Shown here: piece by piece, positions 40,513 to 49,857 of the stretch
Layout of the letters: the number at the start of each line of letters is the position of its first letter
How positions within the stretch are numbered: the stretch's first letter is position 1
Assembly: GCA_000585055.1 (NCBI GenBank)
Contig: JEMX01000046.1
Span: 396-62,817 of the forward strand
Source: Candidatus Accumulibacter appositus
GTDB taxonomy: Bacteria; Pseudomonadota; Gammaproteobacteria; Burkholderiales; Rhodocyclaceae
Direction: 5' to 3'
DNA: 62,422 nt
Program-made: the position numbers and the translations under genes
The notes under the pieces: generated by a model
What the model was told of the DNA's origin: nothing
The model's database searches: none
What the model saw: the letters and a program-made list of their open reading frames with translations, nothing else

Positions 40513-41943
40513 ATGGTCTTCGATCTACTCACTTTCCTGCACTTGCTCGCCGTGGTGGTGGTTTCACTGCGCATCTTTTCGCGTCGGACTTCGCACGGTA
40601 CGGCCCTGGCCTGGCTGCTGCTGATCATCACGCTGCCCGCCGTCGGCGTCCTGATGTACCTCATGATCGGCGAACGCCGCCTCGGCAAGATCTGGATGGA
40701 TCGGGCAATCGCCATGCAGCCGCAACTGCTGCGCTGGGCGCAGGACATCCCGGCCTCGACTCTGGTCGACCCAAGCACGCTGAGCAGCGCTGCAGAGAGC
40801 GTCAGCCGGCTAGCCACCGGCTCGGTTGGACTGCCCCTGATGGGTGGCCATCGCCTGCAGCTGCTGACCGACAGCAGCTCGATCATGCGCGCGCTGATCG
40901 CCGACATCGACGCCGCCCGCAGCTCGGTCCATCTGGAGTTCTACATCTGGAGCGCCGGCGGTTTTGTCGACGACCTGGTCGCCGCGCTGGTGCGCGCAGC
41001 GCAACGCGGCGTCCCTTGCTCGACGCTGATGGATTCACTCGGCAGCCGCCCATTTTTCAAGAGCCAAGCCATTGGCCGGCTACGCGACGCGGGGGTAAAC
41101 ATCGTTGAGGTCCTGCCAGTCAATCCGCTACGCGCCCTGTTTGTCCGTTTCGACCTCCGCGACCACCGCAAGATCGCGGTCATCGATCGCCGCATTGCCT
41201 ATACCGGCAGCATGAACATCGCCGACCCCCGCTTCTTCAAACAGAACGCCGGCGTCGGCCAGTGGGTCGATGCCATGGTGCGCATCGAAGGGCCGGCGGC
41301 ATGGGTGCTCGAAGCAGTGTCACTATCGCTCACCGCGCTGCAGACCGGCAGTGACTTCGCGCCGCCGCCGCCGCCGGATCTGGCCGCTGCCGGTGACAGC
41401 CATGTGCAGATATTTCCCTCCGGACCACAATCGTCCACACAGCACATCGAGCAGCTGCTGGTCGGCGCACTCTACGCCGCCAAGCGAGAAATCGTCCTCA
41501 CCACCCCCTATTTCATTCCCAGCGAAACCCTGCTCACTGCGCTATGCTCGGCCGCCATACGCGGCGTGCGCGTGATCCTGATCGTGCCCGAAAAGATCGA
41601 CTCGACCCTGGTCCGCTACGCCAGCAACGCCTACGTGGACGACCTCTTGGCCGTAGGGATCACCATCCTCCGATTCGGCGACGGCCTGCTGCACACCAAG
41701 AGCATGGTCGTTGATGAAGAGATCACCATCTTCGGAACGGTCAATCTCGATCTGCGCAGCTTCGAGCTGAATTTCGAAGTCTCGATGCTCACCTATGACC
41801 GTGAGTTCTCGGCCGCGGCGCGCGCCATGCAGCGGCATTACGAAAGCAAGTCAGAGCCGCTGCAACTGCAACGTTGGCGCGGCCGGCCAGACTGGCGCCG
41901 GCGGCTGGAAAATGCGGTGCAGGTACTCAGTCCGCTGCTCTGA
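40513..41943 (+). CDS. cls: Cardiolipin synthase (PLD family)
   Basis: 476 residues. Two N-terminal membrane segments (FLHLLAVVVVSLRIFS, then LLLIITLPAVGVLMYLMIGE) precede two phospholipase-D HxKx4D motifs: HRKIAVIDRRIAYTGSMNIA (about 218) and HTKSMVVDEEITIFGTVNLD (about 394). It makes cardiolipin from two phosphatidylglycerol molecules at the inner membrane. It reads in the opposite direction to the MscS gene with about 210 bp between them. It stands alone. Length and motifs match the bacterial ClsA type. Confidence 0.94.
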   Translation: MVFDLLTFLHLLAVVVVSLRIFSRRTSHGTALAWLLLIITLPAVGVLMYLMIGERRLGKIWMDRAIAMQPQLLRWAQDIPASTLVDPSTLSSAAESVSRLATGSVGLPLMGGHRLQLLTDSSSIMRALIADIDAARSSVHLEFYIWSAGGFVDDLVAALVRAAQRGVPCSTLMDSLGSRPFFKSQAIGRLRDAGVNIVEVLPVNPLRALFVRFDLRDHRKIAVIDRRIAYTGSMNIADPRFFKQNAGVGQWVDAMVRIEGPAAWVLEAVSLSLTALQTGSDFAPPPPPDLAAAGDSHVQIFPSGPQSSTQHIEQLLVGALYAAKREIVLTTPYFIPSETLLTALCSAAIRGVRVILIVPEKIDSTLVRYASNAYVDDLLAVGITILRFGDGLLHTKSMVVDEEITIFGTVNLDLRSFELNFEVSMLTYDREFSAAARAMQRHYESKSEPLQLQRWRGRPDWRRRLENAVQVLSPLL

Positions 41944-42040
41944 GAAACCAAACAACCACGCAAGAGACAACAAGGGGCTTGCTTGCCGCTGCAGCTCCTG
42001 TACTCGCAAGCCCTGATTAGCCAACCCGACGAGGAAAACC

Positions 42041-44647
42041 ATGACCATCAAGCGGCAAAAGCCCCCTCTTCTCGCCTGCCTGATGGCCGTCATCATGGCC
42101 GGCCCGATCGGCTGTGCCAACCAGCAGTCGGCGCCCTTTGCAGGTGATCCCGGGCTGAGCAAGGGGCTAGCTCTGAGCGGCGAATCTGCGGAATCGGCTT
42201 TCGACGGCGCGGTAAGAACCGCCGATTCGTGGACCAATCTGCCCGTTCCGCCAGTGCCGGGCGATGCCGCTCCGCCGCCTCCGGTGGCGGCGCCGCAGGC
42301 AGGCAGCGATGGCTGGCCACGCGAGGCTGAACTTGCCGCCGCCACCAGCGCGCTGGTCTACCTGCCACAGATCGATAGCTGGCAGGGCAACACGCTCAAC
42401 TTCCGGGCTGCCGTGGCGCTGAAAAAAGCGGCATCCAAGGACGAGACCTTCGGCGTCATCTGGGGCCACGCACGCACCGGCATCGATCGCGTCACGCAAA
42501 CGGTCTCGCTGGAGGACCTCCGCCTGACCCGGGCCAGCTTCCCGACGCTGGCGGATCATGGACTCGACGTTCTCCGCCAGTTGCGCACCCAGCTGCCGAC
42601 GATCATGGCACGCATGTCACTGCCGCTGCTCGAAGGCGAACTGGCGGCCTCCGGGACGGTGACGCCGCAGCCGGCCATGGTGGTCGATAACCAGCCTCCC
42701 CGCGTGATCGTCAGCAATTCGCCGGCGATCCTGATACCGATCGACGGCACACCGGCGATCAGGCCCGTCGCGAATACGCGCTTCGAGCGCATCATCAACA
42801 CCCAGGCGCTGATCGTTCGCGAGCAGGGCACCAGCCGCTGGTACCTGCATGTCTTCGACGGCTGGCTGTCGGCCGACGCGCTCGCAGGCCCCTGGGCCCT
42901 CGCCAGTGGCGAACCGCCAGGACTGAACGAACTGGCGCAGAGCCTAGCGAAAAAAGGCCGCGTAGACCTGCTTGACGGGGGGCCGCAAGCGAAGCCCAAA
43001 GCGACGCTCGAAAACGGCGTGCCGACCCTCTATGTCAGCGAGGTGCCCGCCGAGTTGATCGTCTTCAAGGGTCAGCCCAACTTCGTGCCGATCACCGGCA
43101 CCGGCCTGCTGTGGGCAGAAAACACGACCGCCGACGTGCTCGTGGATACCGCCAACAACGACTACTACACCCTGCTCTCCGGTCGCTGGTACCGTGCCGC
43201 GGCCTTGACGGGTCCGTGGACCTACGTCGCCGCGAATGCCCTGCCCGCCGACTTTCGTCGCATCCCAGGCAACGCAGCAGCGAGCGTCGTTCTCGCCTCG
43301 GTTGCCGGGACGCCGCAGGCCAAGGAAATGCTGATTGCCAACTCGATTCCGCACACCGCCAGCGTGCCGCTGAACAAGGGGCCGAAGTTCACGCCGGTAT
43401 TCGACGGCGCGCCGCAGTTCCGGTCAATCGACGGGACAGGGCTGCGCTATGTCAGCAACGCCGAGGTAGCGATCATCGAGGTGACGCCGAGCAGCTATTT
43501 CGCGGTCCAGGCGGGCGTCTGGTTTACCGCCAGCAGCCTCACCGGCCCGTGGTTCGTCGCCAGCAGCGTCCCGCCAGTGATCTACGACATCCCGCCCAGC
43601 TCGCCGCTGCACTACGTGACCTACGTGCATGTCTACGGTGCCAGCAAGGAGGTGGTCTACGTCGGCTATACACCTGGCTACCTGGGCAACGTGGTCAGCG
43701 CCGACGGCGTCGTCGTCTATGGCACCGGCTACAGCTACACGCCGTGGATCGGCTCTGTCTGGTATGCCGCCCCCTACACCTGGGGCCTCGCCGCCGCTCC
43801 GATCTACAACCCCTATGTCGGCTTTGCCTATGGCTTCGGCATTGGTTTGGCCACTGCCGCCTGGGCCGCACCCTACTGGGGCGGCGCCTGGTACCACCCC
43901 GGCTACTGGGGCTATCCCTGCTGCGGCTCGACCAGTGCCGATGTCTATGGTCATTGGGGCAACGCCGTCTATTCCGGGTCGCGCAGCTGGTACGCCAATG
44001 CTGACGGCAGGTTCGGTAGCACCGCCAGCGGCACTTACACCAACACGCGCACTGGAAGCAGCGGTTCCTACGCCGCCGGCCGCAGTTACAACCCCGACAG
44101 CGGCCGGGCGCAGCGCGGCTACGATCGAACTTTCAACACTGCCGGCGGCACCAGCGGCAATGTCGCGCGTGGCGGCGCCTACAACACTGAAACCGGGCAG
44201 CGCTCGTACGCTTCCAGCGCCTCGGCCAGCGGCCCCGGCGGGAGCTCGATCTCGAAAACCGCCGGCGCCACCGCCGGCCCGGAAGGTGTCGGCGCGCAGC
44301 ACACGACCACCGCCTACGATGCCCGGACGGGAGAGACCAAGAGCTACACCTCCAGCGGCCTGTTCGGTAACCACTACGCCGGCGCCGACGGCAGTGCCTA
44401 TCGCAATACCGACAGCGGCTGGCAGCAACACGCTGCGAACGGCTGGCAAGCCGCTGGCGGCGACACCACCTGGGCTGACCGCAACCAGCAAGCCCGCAGC
44501 AACGCCGAAAGCCACTTCAGCGGCGGCGGCTTCACCGGCGGTGATCGATTTGGCGGCGGCTGGGGCGCTGGCGACCGCTTCGGAGGCGGTGGTTTCGGGG
44601 GACGTTTCGGCGGTGGCTTCGGGGGTCGCTTCGGTGGCCGACGCTAA
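42041..44647 (+). CDS. Large exported Gly-rich surface protein with repeated GPW motifs
   Basis: 868 residues. An N-terminal export signal has a weak lipobox Cys at 25. The middle carries three similar modules: FDGWLSADALAGPWALA (about 271), LSGRWYRAAALTGPWTYVAA (about 379) and QAGVWFTASSLTGPWFVASS (about 489). These resemble carbohydrate-binding-like repeats, and relatives are sometimes labelled carbohydrate-binding family V/XII. A hydrophobic Tyr/Gly part with YTPGYLGNVVSADGVVVYGT (about 545-565) follows, then a Ser/Thr/Gly tail and a Phe/Gly/Arg end (GGRFGGGFGGRFGGRR). It is likely displayed outside the cell; the function is unproven. Confidence 0.7.
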   Translation: MTIKRQKPPLLACLMAVIMAGPIGCANQQSAPFAGDPGLSKGLALSGESAESAFDGAVRTADSWTNLPVPPVPGDAAPPPPVAAPQAGSDGWPREAELAAATSALVYLPQIDSWQGNTLNFRAAVALKKAASKDETFGVIWGHARTGIDRVTQTVSLEDLRLTRASFPTLADHGLDVLRQLRTQLPTIMARMSLPLLEGELAASGTVTPQPAMVVDNQPPRVIVSNSPAILIPIDGTPAIRPVANTRFERIINTQALIVREQGTSRWYLHVFDGWLSADALAGPWALASGEPPGLNELAQSLAKKGRVDLLDGGPQAKPKATLENGVPTLYVSEVPAELIVFKGQPNFVPITGTGLLWAENTTADVLVDTANNDYYTLLSGRWYRAAALTGPWTYVAANALPADFRRIPGNAAASVVLASVAGTPQAKEMLIANSIPHTASVPLNKGPKFTPVFDGAPQFRSIDGTGLRYVSNAEVAIIEVTPSSYFAVQAGVWFTASSLTGPWFVASSVPPVIYDIPPSSPLHYVTYVHVYGASKEVVYVGYTPGYLGNVVSADGVVVYGTGYSYTPWIGSVWYAAPYTWGLAAAPIYNPYVGFAYGFGIGLATAAWAAPYWGGAWYHPGYWGYPCCGSTSADVYGHWGNAVYSGSRSWYANADGRFGSTASGTYTNTRTGSSGSYAAGRSYNPDSGRAQRGYDRTFNTAGGTSGNVARGGAYNTETGQRSYASSASASGPGGSSISKTAGATAGPEGVGAQHTTTAYDARTGETKSYTSSGLFGNHYAGADGSAYRNTDSGWQQHAANGWQAAGGDTTWADRNQQARSNAESHFSGGGFTGGDRFGGGWGAGDRFGGGGFGGRFGGGFGGRFGGRR

Positions 44648-44738
44648 CGATCATGCCCCGTCGGGATGGCCGGCAAGCGCCGTGACTGCCGCTTTCATCG
44701 CCCCTGAGTTTCGACTGACCGCTCGTGGAAGGAATCAA

Positions 44739-45173
44739 ATGCGCAAACCCACCCTCGCACTCGTGCCGAGCCTGGCGCTTGTCTGGGCACTGCTGTCACT
44801 CGGCGCTGCCACGGCACAAACGCTGCCGGCGCAGGAGCCGGCTCCTCGCACGGCCCTGGCAAATGCCGACATCGAATTGCTGAAAGGCGCATGGCTCAGG
44901 CCCGACGGCGGCTATACGATCGTGATCAGCAACGTCGGCGCGAGTGGCCAGCTTGAGGCGATCTATTTCAATCCACGTCAGCTCCCCTTCGCCAAGGCAC
45001 AGGCATCGCGAACGGGAGGCGAACTGCGTGCCTTCTTCGAGTTGCGAGCGGGTGGCTACGACGGGTCGACCTACGATCTGACCTACGATGCCGGCAATGA
45101 CCGCCTAACGGGGACCTATTACCAGGCGGTAGCAAGGCAGAAGTTCGACATTTTCTTCGTGCGCAAGAAGTAA
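44739..45173 (+). CDS. Small exported protein of unknown function
   Basis: 144 residues from ATG 44739 (GGAAGGAATCAA upstream). It has a signal peptide (about 1-27, core SLALVWALLSLGAATAQT). The mature part, IELLKGAWLRPDGGYTIVIS followed by DLTYDAGNDRLTGTYYQAVA, has a lipocalin-like beta pattern of short strands joined by turns; KGAWxRxDGGYxI resembles a small 'GWxRPDGGY' lipocalin-like family. The family is uncertain. It follows the surface protein by 91 bp on the same strand, so it may be co-expressed. Confidence 0.75.
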   Translation: MRKPTLALVPSLALVWALLSLGAATAQTLPAQEPAPRTALANADIELLKGAWLRPDGGYTIVISNVGASGQLEAIYFNPRQLPFAKAQASRTGGELRAFFELRAGGYDGSTYDLTYDAGNDRLTGTYYQAVARQKFDIFFVRKK

Positions 45174-45292
45174 ACTGCCGCGAACGCCCACGGCGTGGTC
45201 AGCATAAGCGCGCCGGCGTGCCACCTCCCCGCTAGATCGGGAGCGGCACAGCCGGCCGAGGGACAGTCCGCTGGCCGACCCAGCAGCCGTCT

Positions 45293-45736
45293 CTACTGTG
45301 GCGGATTAACCACCACGTAGGTCACCGAACTACCTTCATACTGTGGCTGGTAGTAGGTCCCACCACACTGCTGATAGGTCACGCCAGCGTAAACGTAAGG
45401 CGCGCAGCTCGGCGGCAGACTGTAGACGATCGAGCCGACCACCGCGGCGGTCACTGCTACCGCAGCCCCGACAGCCACTGCGGTCCCTACCGGGTGATGG
45501 CGGCGGTGATTGACGTCGACATCAACGTCGACGTTGCGATTGACGTTGCGATTGACGTTGCGATTGACGTTGCGGTCGACGTTGGCACTGCGGTTGACGC
45601 TGGTACGCGTGCCGCCACGCGCATAGGCCTCCGAGGCAGCAAAGAACTCATGCGCGCCGACAGCCAGCAGCGACATCAATACGGCACGCGGCCAGCGGCC
45701 GGAAAGGCATTTTTTGGATTGGGCTTGGCTCATCAT
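45293..45736 (-). CDS. Exported repeat protein (NVNR repeats) of a DUF2092-linked pair
   Basis: 147 residues. An export signal (about 18-38) is followed by a basic NVNR/NVDV repeat (about 50-72), a hydrophobic Gly/Ala/Val segment likely spanning the membrane (VGTAVAVGAAVAVTAAVVGS, about 84-103), and a Cys-containing C-terminal domain with YAGVTYQQCGGTYYQPQYEG. This layout recurs next to DUF2092 genes. The repeat is encoded by four tandem 12-bp units (45530-45577). It starts 7 bp after the DUF2092 gene, so both are one transcript. Confidence 0.8.
   Translation of the reverse strand: MMSQAQSKKCLSGRWPRAVLMSLLAVGAHEFFAASEAYARGGTRTSVNRSANVDRNVNRNVNRNVNRNVDVDVDVNHRRHHPVGTAVAVGAAVAVTAAVVGSIVYSLPPSCAPYVYAGVTYQQCGGTYYQPQYEGSSVTYVVVNPPQ
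45530..45577 (-). repeat. 12-bp tandem repeat encoding NVNR units
   Basis: GACGTTGCGATT is repeated exactly three times (45530-45565) followed by a variant GACGTTGCGGTC. In-frame 12-bp units can vary in copy number without shifting the frame. Confidence 0.9.
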
Positions 45737-45742
45737 CTCACC

Positions 45743-46669
45743 TCATTTCTCGTTGCCGGGTTGGGCTTCCAACTCGCGAAAGACGATCTTGCTGGCGCGC
45801 TTGGGTGGAACGAAGCGGAATACCGCATCAGTCAGTCTCGGTGAAAGATTCCAGCTCAGCACCGCCGTGTACTGCGGCGCGGCTTCCTCGTTCTTGGTCG
45901 TGATGACAATCTTTCTTGGCAAGGGCTTCTTGCCTTCCTGGATCCAGATTTGCCAGTCGACGTCGTCCTGGCGGAAAGCATAGTGGTCGCAGAGAACACC
46001 GCGAACGCGGCCCTTGCCCACATAGAAGGCCGACTTGACGTTTTCCGAGAGGGACTCCGGTGCCAGCAGGTCGGCCAGAGGCCACTCCAGCCCATACTTG
46101 GTTTCGGCGAAGACCAGCATCTCCTTGATGGTCTTGGGTGCCTTTACCGAAGCGTAGTAGTTCACCAGCTTGCCGTAGACCGTCAGCGTCCTGCCGTCGT
46201 AGTAGAACTGGCGCTGCTTGTGGTCGTCGATCACATCCACCCGCAGGCGGTTGGGCCTGACCATCGAGATATCGGCGAGCGAGCCGAACTGCACTTTCTG
46301 GCCGCTATCGAGCACCTCGTCAATGCTGGCATCGACGCGGATGCTGAAAGACTTCAGCGTTTGCAGATATTCGCTGCTGCGCTTGAGCGCGGCAACGGCC
46401 TCCGGCTCAATGACCGGCGGCGCTGCCGGGGCAGCAGGCGCAGCCACCGCAGTCGCCGCTGCGGCATCCGCCGCATCGGCCTTGGCCACCGCGGCGGCGA
46501 CCGCGGCTGCGGTCTTCGCCTCGGCCGCCGTTGAAGCCACTGTAGCGGCTGCCGCCGCGCTGGTCTTGCCTGCAGCCGGGCTGACCGGCTGCGCGCCACT
46601 GACGGCGGGAATCAGCAGCAGCGCGGCAGCGATCATTGCTATCGGAAAACGCTCTGGTCTCATCAGCAA
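45743..46669 (-). CDS. Exported DUF2092-domain protein
   Basis: 308 residues. A signal peptide and an Ala-rich, low-complexity linker (about 30-80) are followed by a DUF2092 domain from LQTLKSFSIRVDASIDEVLD through RQFYYDGRTLTVYGKLVNYY to KKPLPRKIVITTKNEE. It is related to the LolA/LolB-type fold that carries lipids or lipoproteins across the periplasm. It is the first gene of a pair with the NVNR protein. The exact function is unknown; a lipoprotein- or lipid-carrier-like role is the best family guess. Confidence 0.82.
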   Translation of the reverse strand: MLMRPERFPIAMIAAALLLIPAVSGAQPVSPAAGKTSAAAAATVASTAAEAKTAAAVAAAVAKADAADAAAATAVAAPAAPAAPPVIEPEAVAALKRSSEYLQTLKSFSIRVDASIDEVLDSGQKVQFGSLADISMVRPNRLRVDVIDDHKQRQFYYDGRTLTVYGKLVNYYASVKAPKTIKEMLVFAETKYGLEWPLADLLAPESLSENVKSAFYVGKGRVRGVLCDHYAFRQDDVDWQIWIQEGKKPLPRKIVITTKNEEAAPQYTAVLSWNLSPRLTDAVFRFVPPKRASKIVFRELEAQPGNEK

Positions 46670-46891
46670 ATTACTCCTCGGTCGGCGTTGAAATACTCAA
46701 GATGCCTACGGTAGCAGAGAACTCATAACGCTGCCATCGCTAGAGCGACTCGAGATGGAACGGGGTGCGGCGGCGGTATCCTGCTTGCGCCATCTCGGCA
46801 AACGGCGAGCTTCCTTTCGGCCAGCGGCAACGCCAAAGCGCGGCGGGAGCGCACTTGCTCGGCCGGGAAACGCGCACGACACCGCCGCTGA

Positions 46892-47326
46892 TCAATACTC
46901 CCTGCTCATGAAATTGCGCTCGCAGTAGTGGTCGTAGAGGGCATCGAGTTTTGTTGCCGGGTCGTTGGCAAGAACGAGCCGCTGTTGGTCGAAGTGGAAC
47001 ATGGCGTCGCGCGAGCGAACCAGATCGGCGAAATGCTTGCTCGCCAGGAGCAGGTTCGGCGCAGCCCTGCCGCCGTCGAGCGCGTCGCGGCGCAGTTCGC
47101 CGGCGAAGCGCTGCAGTTCTTCCTTGAACAACTCGCGCCCGTTCAGGTACACCTCGCGGTCGAACGGGTAGAAGAATTGCGTCAGCCGACCGTAACGCTT
47201 GAGCAGGCGAAAGCCGAAAAAGCCGGCCTCGCCGGCCAGCAGAACGACTCCCACATTGGCAAATTCGCCTGTTTCGGCGAAAGGACGAAAGCGAAGCAGG
47301 GCATATTGGCAGGCGAACTCTTTCAC
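46892..47326 (-). CDS. DUF3037-like protein
   Basis: 144 residues from GTG 47326. The core KEFACQYALLRFRPFAETGE, ANVGVVLLAGEAGFFGFRLL and the closing LDALYDHYCERNFMSREY are the DUF3037 signature. These proteins often pair with a HipA-related gene as a possible toxin-antitoxin-like module, but no such partner is found here. An extended reading back to 47428 overlaps mmsA and is unlikely. It may be an orphan. Confidence 0.72.
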   Translation of the reverse strand: MKEFACQYALLRFRPFAETGEFANVGVVLLAGEAGFFGFRLLKRYGRLTQFFYPFDREVYLNGRELFKEELQRFAGELRRDALDGGRAAPNLLLASKHFADLVRSRDAMFHFDQQRLVLANDPATKLDALYDHYCERNFMSREY

Positions 47327-47408
47327 GGCCGCCCGATCAGCCGGCCTACGAACGCAGGCCGACGCCAGAGATAGAACAGGGTTGTACGACGGGCGGGCAT
47401 GGCAGCGG

Positions 47409-48908
47409 TCAATGCGTAGGCATGACAAAACTGGCGTTGCTCGCCGTGTCCTGCGGCCAGCGACCGGTCGCCGTTTTCAAGCGAGTGTAGAAGTGCACGC
47501 CATCCGGACCATGGACCGCATGGTCGCCGAACAGGGAGCGCTTCCAGCCGCCGAAACTATGGAAAGCCATCGGGACGGGAATCGGCACATTGACGCCAAC
47601 CATGCCAACCTCGATGCGGCGCACGAATTCTCTCGCGACATGGCCGCTGCGCGTAAACACCGCCACGCCGTTGCCATATTCGTGGGCATTGATGAGGGCG
47701 ACAGCGGCCTCGAAGTCCGGGACATGCACGACGCACAGCACCGGCCCGAAGATCTCCTCGCGATAGATGCGCATGTCGGGGGAGACGCCGTCGAACAGGC
47801 AGCCACCGAGAAAGAAGCCCTCATGGTGAGCGGCAAGGTGCAGGTCGCGGCCATCGACCAGCAGCGCCGCCCCCTCGGCAACGCCTAGATCAACATAGCC
47901 GCGCACCTTGTCGAGATGCTGCCGGGTCACCAGTGGCCCCATTTCCATGCCCGGCTCGGTGCCGGCACCGACCTTCAACGCGCGCACGCGTCTGGCCAGT
48001 GCCGGCACCAGTTGCGCGCCCACATCGCCGACCGCTACCGCCACCGATATCGCCATGCAGCGCTCGCCGGCCGAACCATAGGCGGCGCCAATCAGAGCCT
48101 CGACCGCCTGCTCGAGGTCGGCGTCCGGCATCACCACCATGTGGTTTTTGGCGCCGCCGAGCGCCTGTACCCGCTTGCCATTGGCAGTCCCCGTCGCGTA
48201 GATGTACTCGGCAATCGCTGTCGAGCCGACGAAACTGACCGCGGCGACACGCGCATCGGCGAGCAAGCTATCGACCGCTTCCTTGTCGCCATGCACGACA
48301 TTGAACACCCCTTTCGGCAGCCCGGCCTGAGCCAACAGATCGGCGATGAACAGGCTGGCCGAGGGGTCGCGTTCGGAAGGCTTGAGAATGAAGGTATTGC
48401 CACAGGCCAGTGCGACCGGAAACATCCACATCGGCACCATCACCGGAAAGTTGAAAGGCGTGATGCCGGCGCAGACACCGACCGGCTGGCGAATCGACCA
48501 GCTGTCGACACCACAGCCGATCTGGTCGGAGTATTCACCCTTGAGCAGCTGCGGGATACCACAGGCAAACTCGACGACCTCCATGCCACGAATGACCTCG
48601 CCGCGGGCATCGTCGAGCACCTTGCCGTGCTCGCCGGTGACGATCGCCGCCAGCTCGTCGCGATGCTGCTCGAGCAGCTCGCGGAAGCGGAAGAGCACCC
48701 GCGCGCGTCGCAGTGGCGGCGTATCCGACCACTCGGGCAGCGCGGCGGCTGCCGCGGCGACCGCCTTGCCGGTCTCGTCGGCACTGGCCAGCGGCACCCG
48801 CGCCGTGAGCTGCCCGGTCGCCGGATTGAAGACCTCGCCCCAGCGCGAATCACCGCCAGGGACGAGACGACCATTTATAAAGTGCGGCAGCTGTCCAGGA
48901 TCATTCAT
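47409..48908 (-). CDS. mmsA: Methylmalonate-semialdehyde dehydrogenase (acylating)
   Basis: 499 residues from ATG 48908; an ATG 4 codons upstream is possible. MmsA converts methylmalonate semialdehyde (or malonate semialdehyde) with NAD and CoA to propionyl- (or acetyl-) CoA in valine and pyrimidine breakdown. Family hallmarks are [20 protein letters not shown] (NAD-binding), the nucleophile Cys in [12 protein letters not shown] (about 284) and the C-terminal [14 protein letters not shown]. It lies among unrelated genes. The enzyme fits with the branched-chain amino acid genes to its right (50.9-57.1 kb). Confidence 0.95.
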   Translation of the reverse strand: MNDPGQLPHFINGRLVPGGDSRWGEVFNPATGQLTARVPLASADETGKAVAAAAAALPEWSDTPPLRRARVLFRFRELLEQHRDELAAIVTGEHGKVLDDARGEVIRGMEVVEFACGIPQLLKGEYSDQIGCGVDSWSIRQPVGVCAGITPFNFPVMVPMWMFPVALACGNTFILKPSERDPSASLFIADLLAQAGLPKGVFNVVHGDKEAVDSLLADARVAAVSFVGSTAIAEYIYATGTANGKRVQALGGAKNHMVVMPDADLEQAVEALIGAAYGSAGERCMAISVAVAVGDVGAQLVPALARRVRALKVGAGTEPGMEMGPLVTRQHLDKVRGYVDLGVAEGAALLVDGRDLHLAAHHEGFFLGGCLFDGVSPDMRIYREEIFGPVLCVVHVPDFEAAVALINAHEYGNGVAVFTRSGHVAREFVRRIEVGMVGVNVPIPVPMAFHSFGGWKRSLFGDHAVHGPDGVHFYTRLKTATGRWPQDTASNASFVMPTH

Positions 48909-48970
48909 AGGTTTAAACACCGTGCTTGATTTTGAATTCGATCCATCCTAGGTTCGCGCCGATCGTCCTG

Positions 48971-49087
48971 TCAATCGTATGTCGGCAGCTTGCGCAAACG
49001 CTCGACGCACGGAAAGTATTCGACGCCGAAGGGGCAGTGCTGGCAATACGCGAAGCCGGCGACGCCGTCTACAAGGCGGGCGCTCAT
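48971..49087 (-). CDS. 38-residue cysteine protein coupled to vapC
   Basis: MSARLVDGVAGFAYCQHC, then PFGVEYFPCVERLRKLPTYD. Its ATG overlaps the vapC TGA (ATGA, 49084-49087), so it would be translated by re-initiation after the toxin. It has three Cys (CQHC and a third 9 residues on) that could bind a metal. Codon third positions follow the host's GC-rich pattern. No family is recognised. It ends 62 bp before mmsA. Confidence 0.45.
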   Translation of the reverse strand: MSARLVDGVAGFAYCQHCPFGVEYFPCVERLRKLPTYD

Positions 49088-49509
49088 GCGCGGAGATCTT
49101 TCAGAAGCGTGATGTTGTCGAGATGGCGGGCCTTGTCGTAGTAGCGCCGATCAGCGGTAAGCAGCGTCGCCCCGGTCTCCAGAGCAGCGGCGTGGTAAAG
49201 CGTGTCGAACAAGTGGTGGCGCAGCGCAAGCGAAAGCTGCAGAGCACGCGGCAGAAGGCGTTCGGCATCAAGCGTGATGGCTTCGGCGAGAATGGCATCG
49301 ATTTCAGCGAGGTCGCTGCCAAGCGAGGAGGGACGTTCGCGAACGAGAACGGCAGCGACTTCGAGCAGTGCGTGCGGCGGCTGCCGCAAGGCAAAGTCGC
49401 CTTTGCGCAAACCGACGAGGATTGCGGCTGCCTGTGGTAAGTCATTCTCCTCGCCGGTCTGCAAATACCACTTGAGCAGCACGCTGGCGTCCGCCGTCAG
49501 CAAACGCAT
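49084..49509 (-). CDS. vapC: PIN-domain ribonuclease toxin, VapC type
   Basis: 141 residues. It starts MRLLTADASVLLKWYLQ with the first acidic residue, Asp (DASV), then has the middle acidic cluster near HALLEVAAV and the third near HHLFDTLYHAAALE, matching the PIN four-acid metal site. VapC toxins cleave tRNA or rRNA unless bound by VapB. Its ATG overlaps the antitoxin stop by 1 bp (49509). A coupled small ORF follows. Confidence 0.88.
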   Translation of the reverse strand: MRLLTADASVLLKWYLQTGEENDLPQAAAILVGLRKGDFALRQPPHALLEVAAVLVRERPSSLGSDLAEIDAILAEAITLDAERLLPRALQLSLALRHHLFDTLYHAAALETGATLLTADRRYYDKARHLDNITLLKDLRA

Positions 49510-49742
49510 CAGGGGCGACCTTCTTCGCGAGATTCGCGAACCGCATCCTCACTCACCGGCGTGCGCTGATCCAGGCGCGCGAGAATTCGATCGATGGCCG
49601 CATCGCTGCGTTCCTTCCGCTCGGCACGGGCAATCGCCTCCTCGATGAACCGGGTGATGATCGCGCTCTTGTTCTGCTTGGCAAATGTCGCGTTGAAGCG
49701 CTCTTTCACATCATCTGGAATGCTGAAGTTCATGGTTGCCAT
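49509..49742 (-). CDS. vapB: Ribbon-helix-helix antitoxin of the VapBC-type module
   Basis: 77 residues. The N-terminus MATMNFSIPDDVKERFNATF is a ribbon-helix-helix DNA-binding domain (CopG-like). The C-terminus is an acidic, basic-alternating helix (EEAIARAERKERSDAAIDRI) that should wrap the toxin. It starts first in the module and overlaps vapC by 1 bp. The pair should autoregulate its own promoter. Confidence 0.85.
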   Translation of the reverse strand: MATMNFSIPDDVKERFNATFAKQNKSAIITRFIEEAIARAERKERSDAAIDRILARLDQRTPVSEDAVRESREEGRP

Positions 49743-49857
49743 GATCCGCCTCGACTGTTGAAATATTCGACAATAATCTTAGCGCTCGGCCCAGGAATTG
49801 GCAAACGGCGCCACCAACGGCCATCAGTCCGTCCCGGCACATGCGGGCGCAGGACCA

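Noticed and set aside
46670..46891. Possible small gene between the DUF2092 and DUF3037-like genes
   Set aside because: No frame with a ribosome-binding site and plausible codon use was found; the stretch is probably just promoter and spacer.
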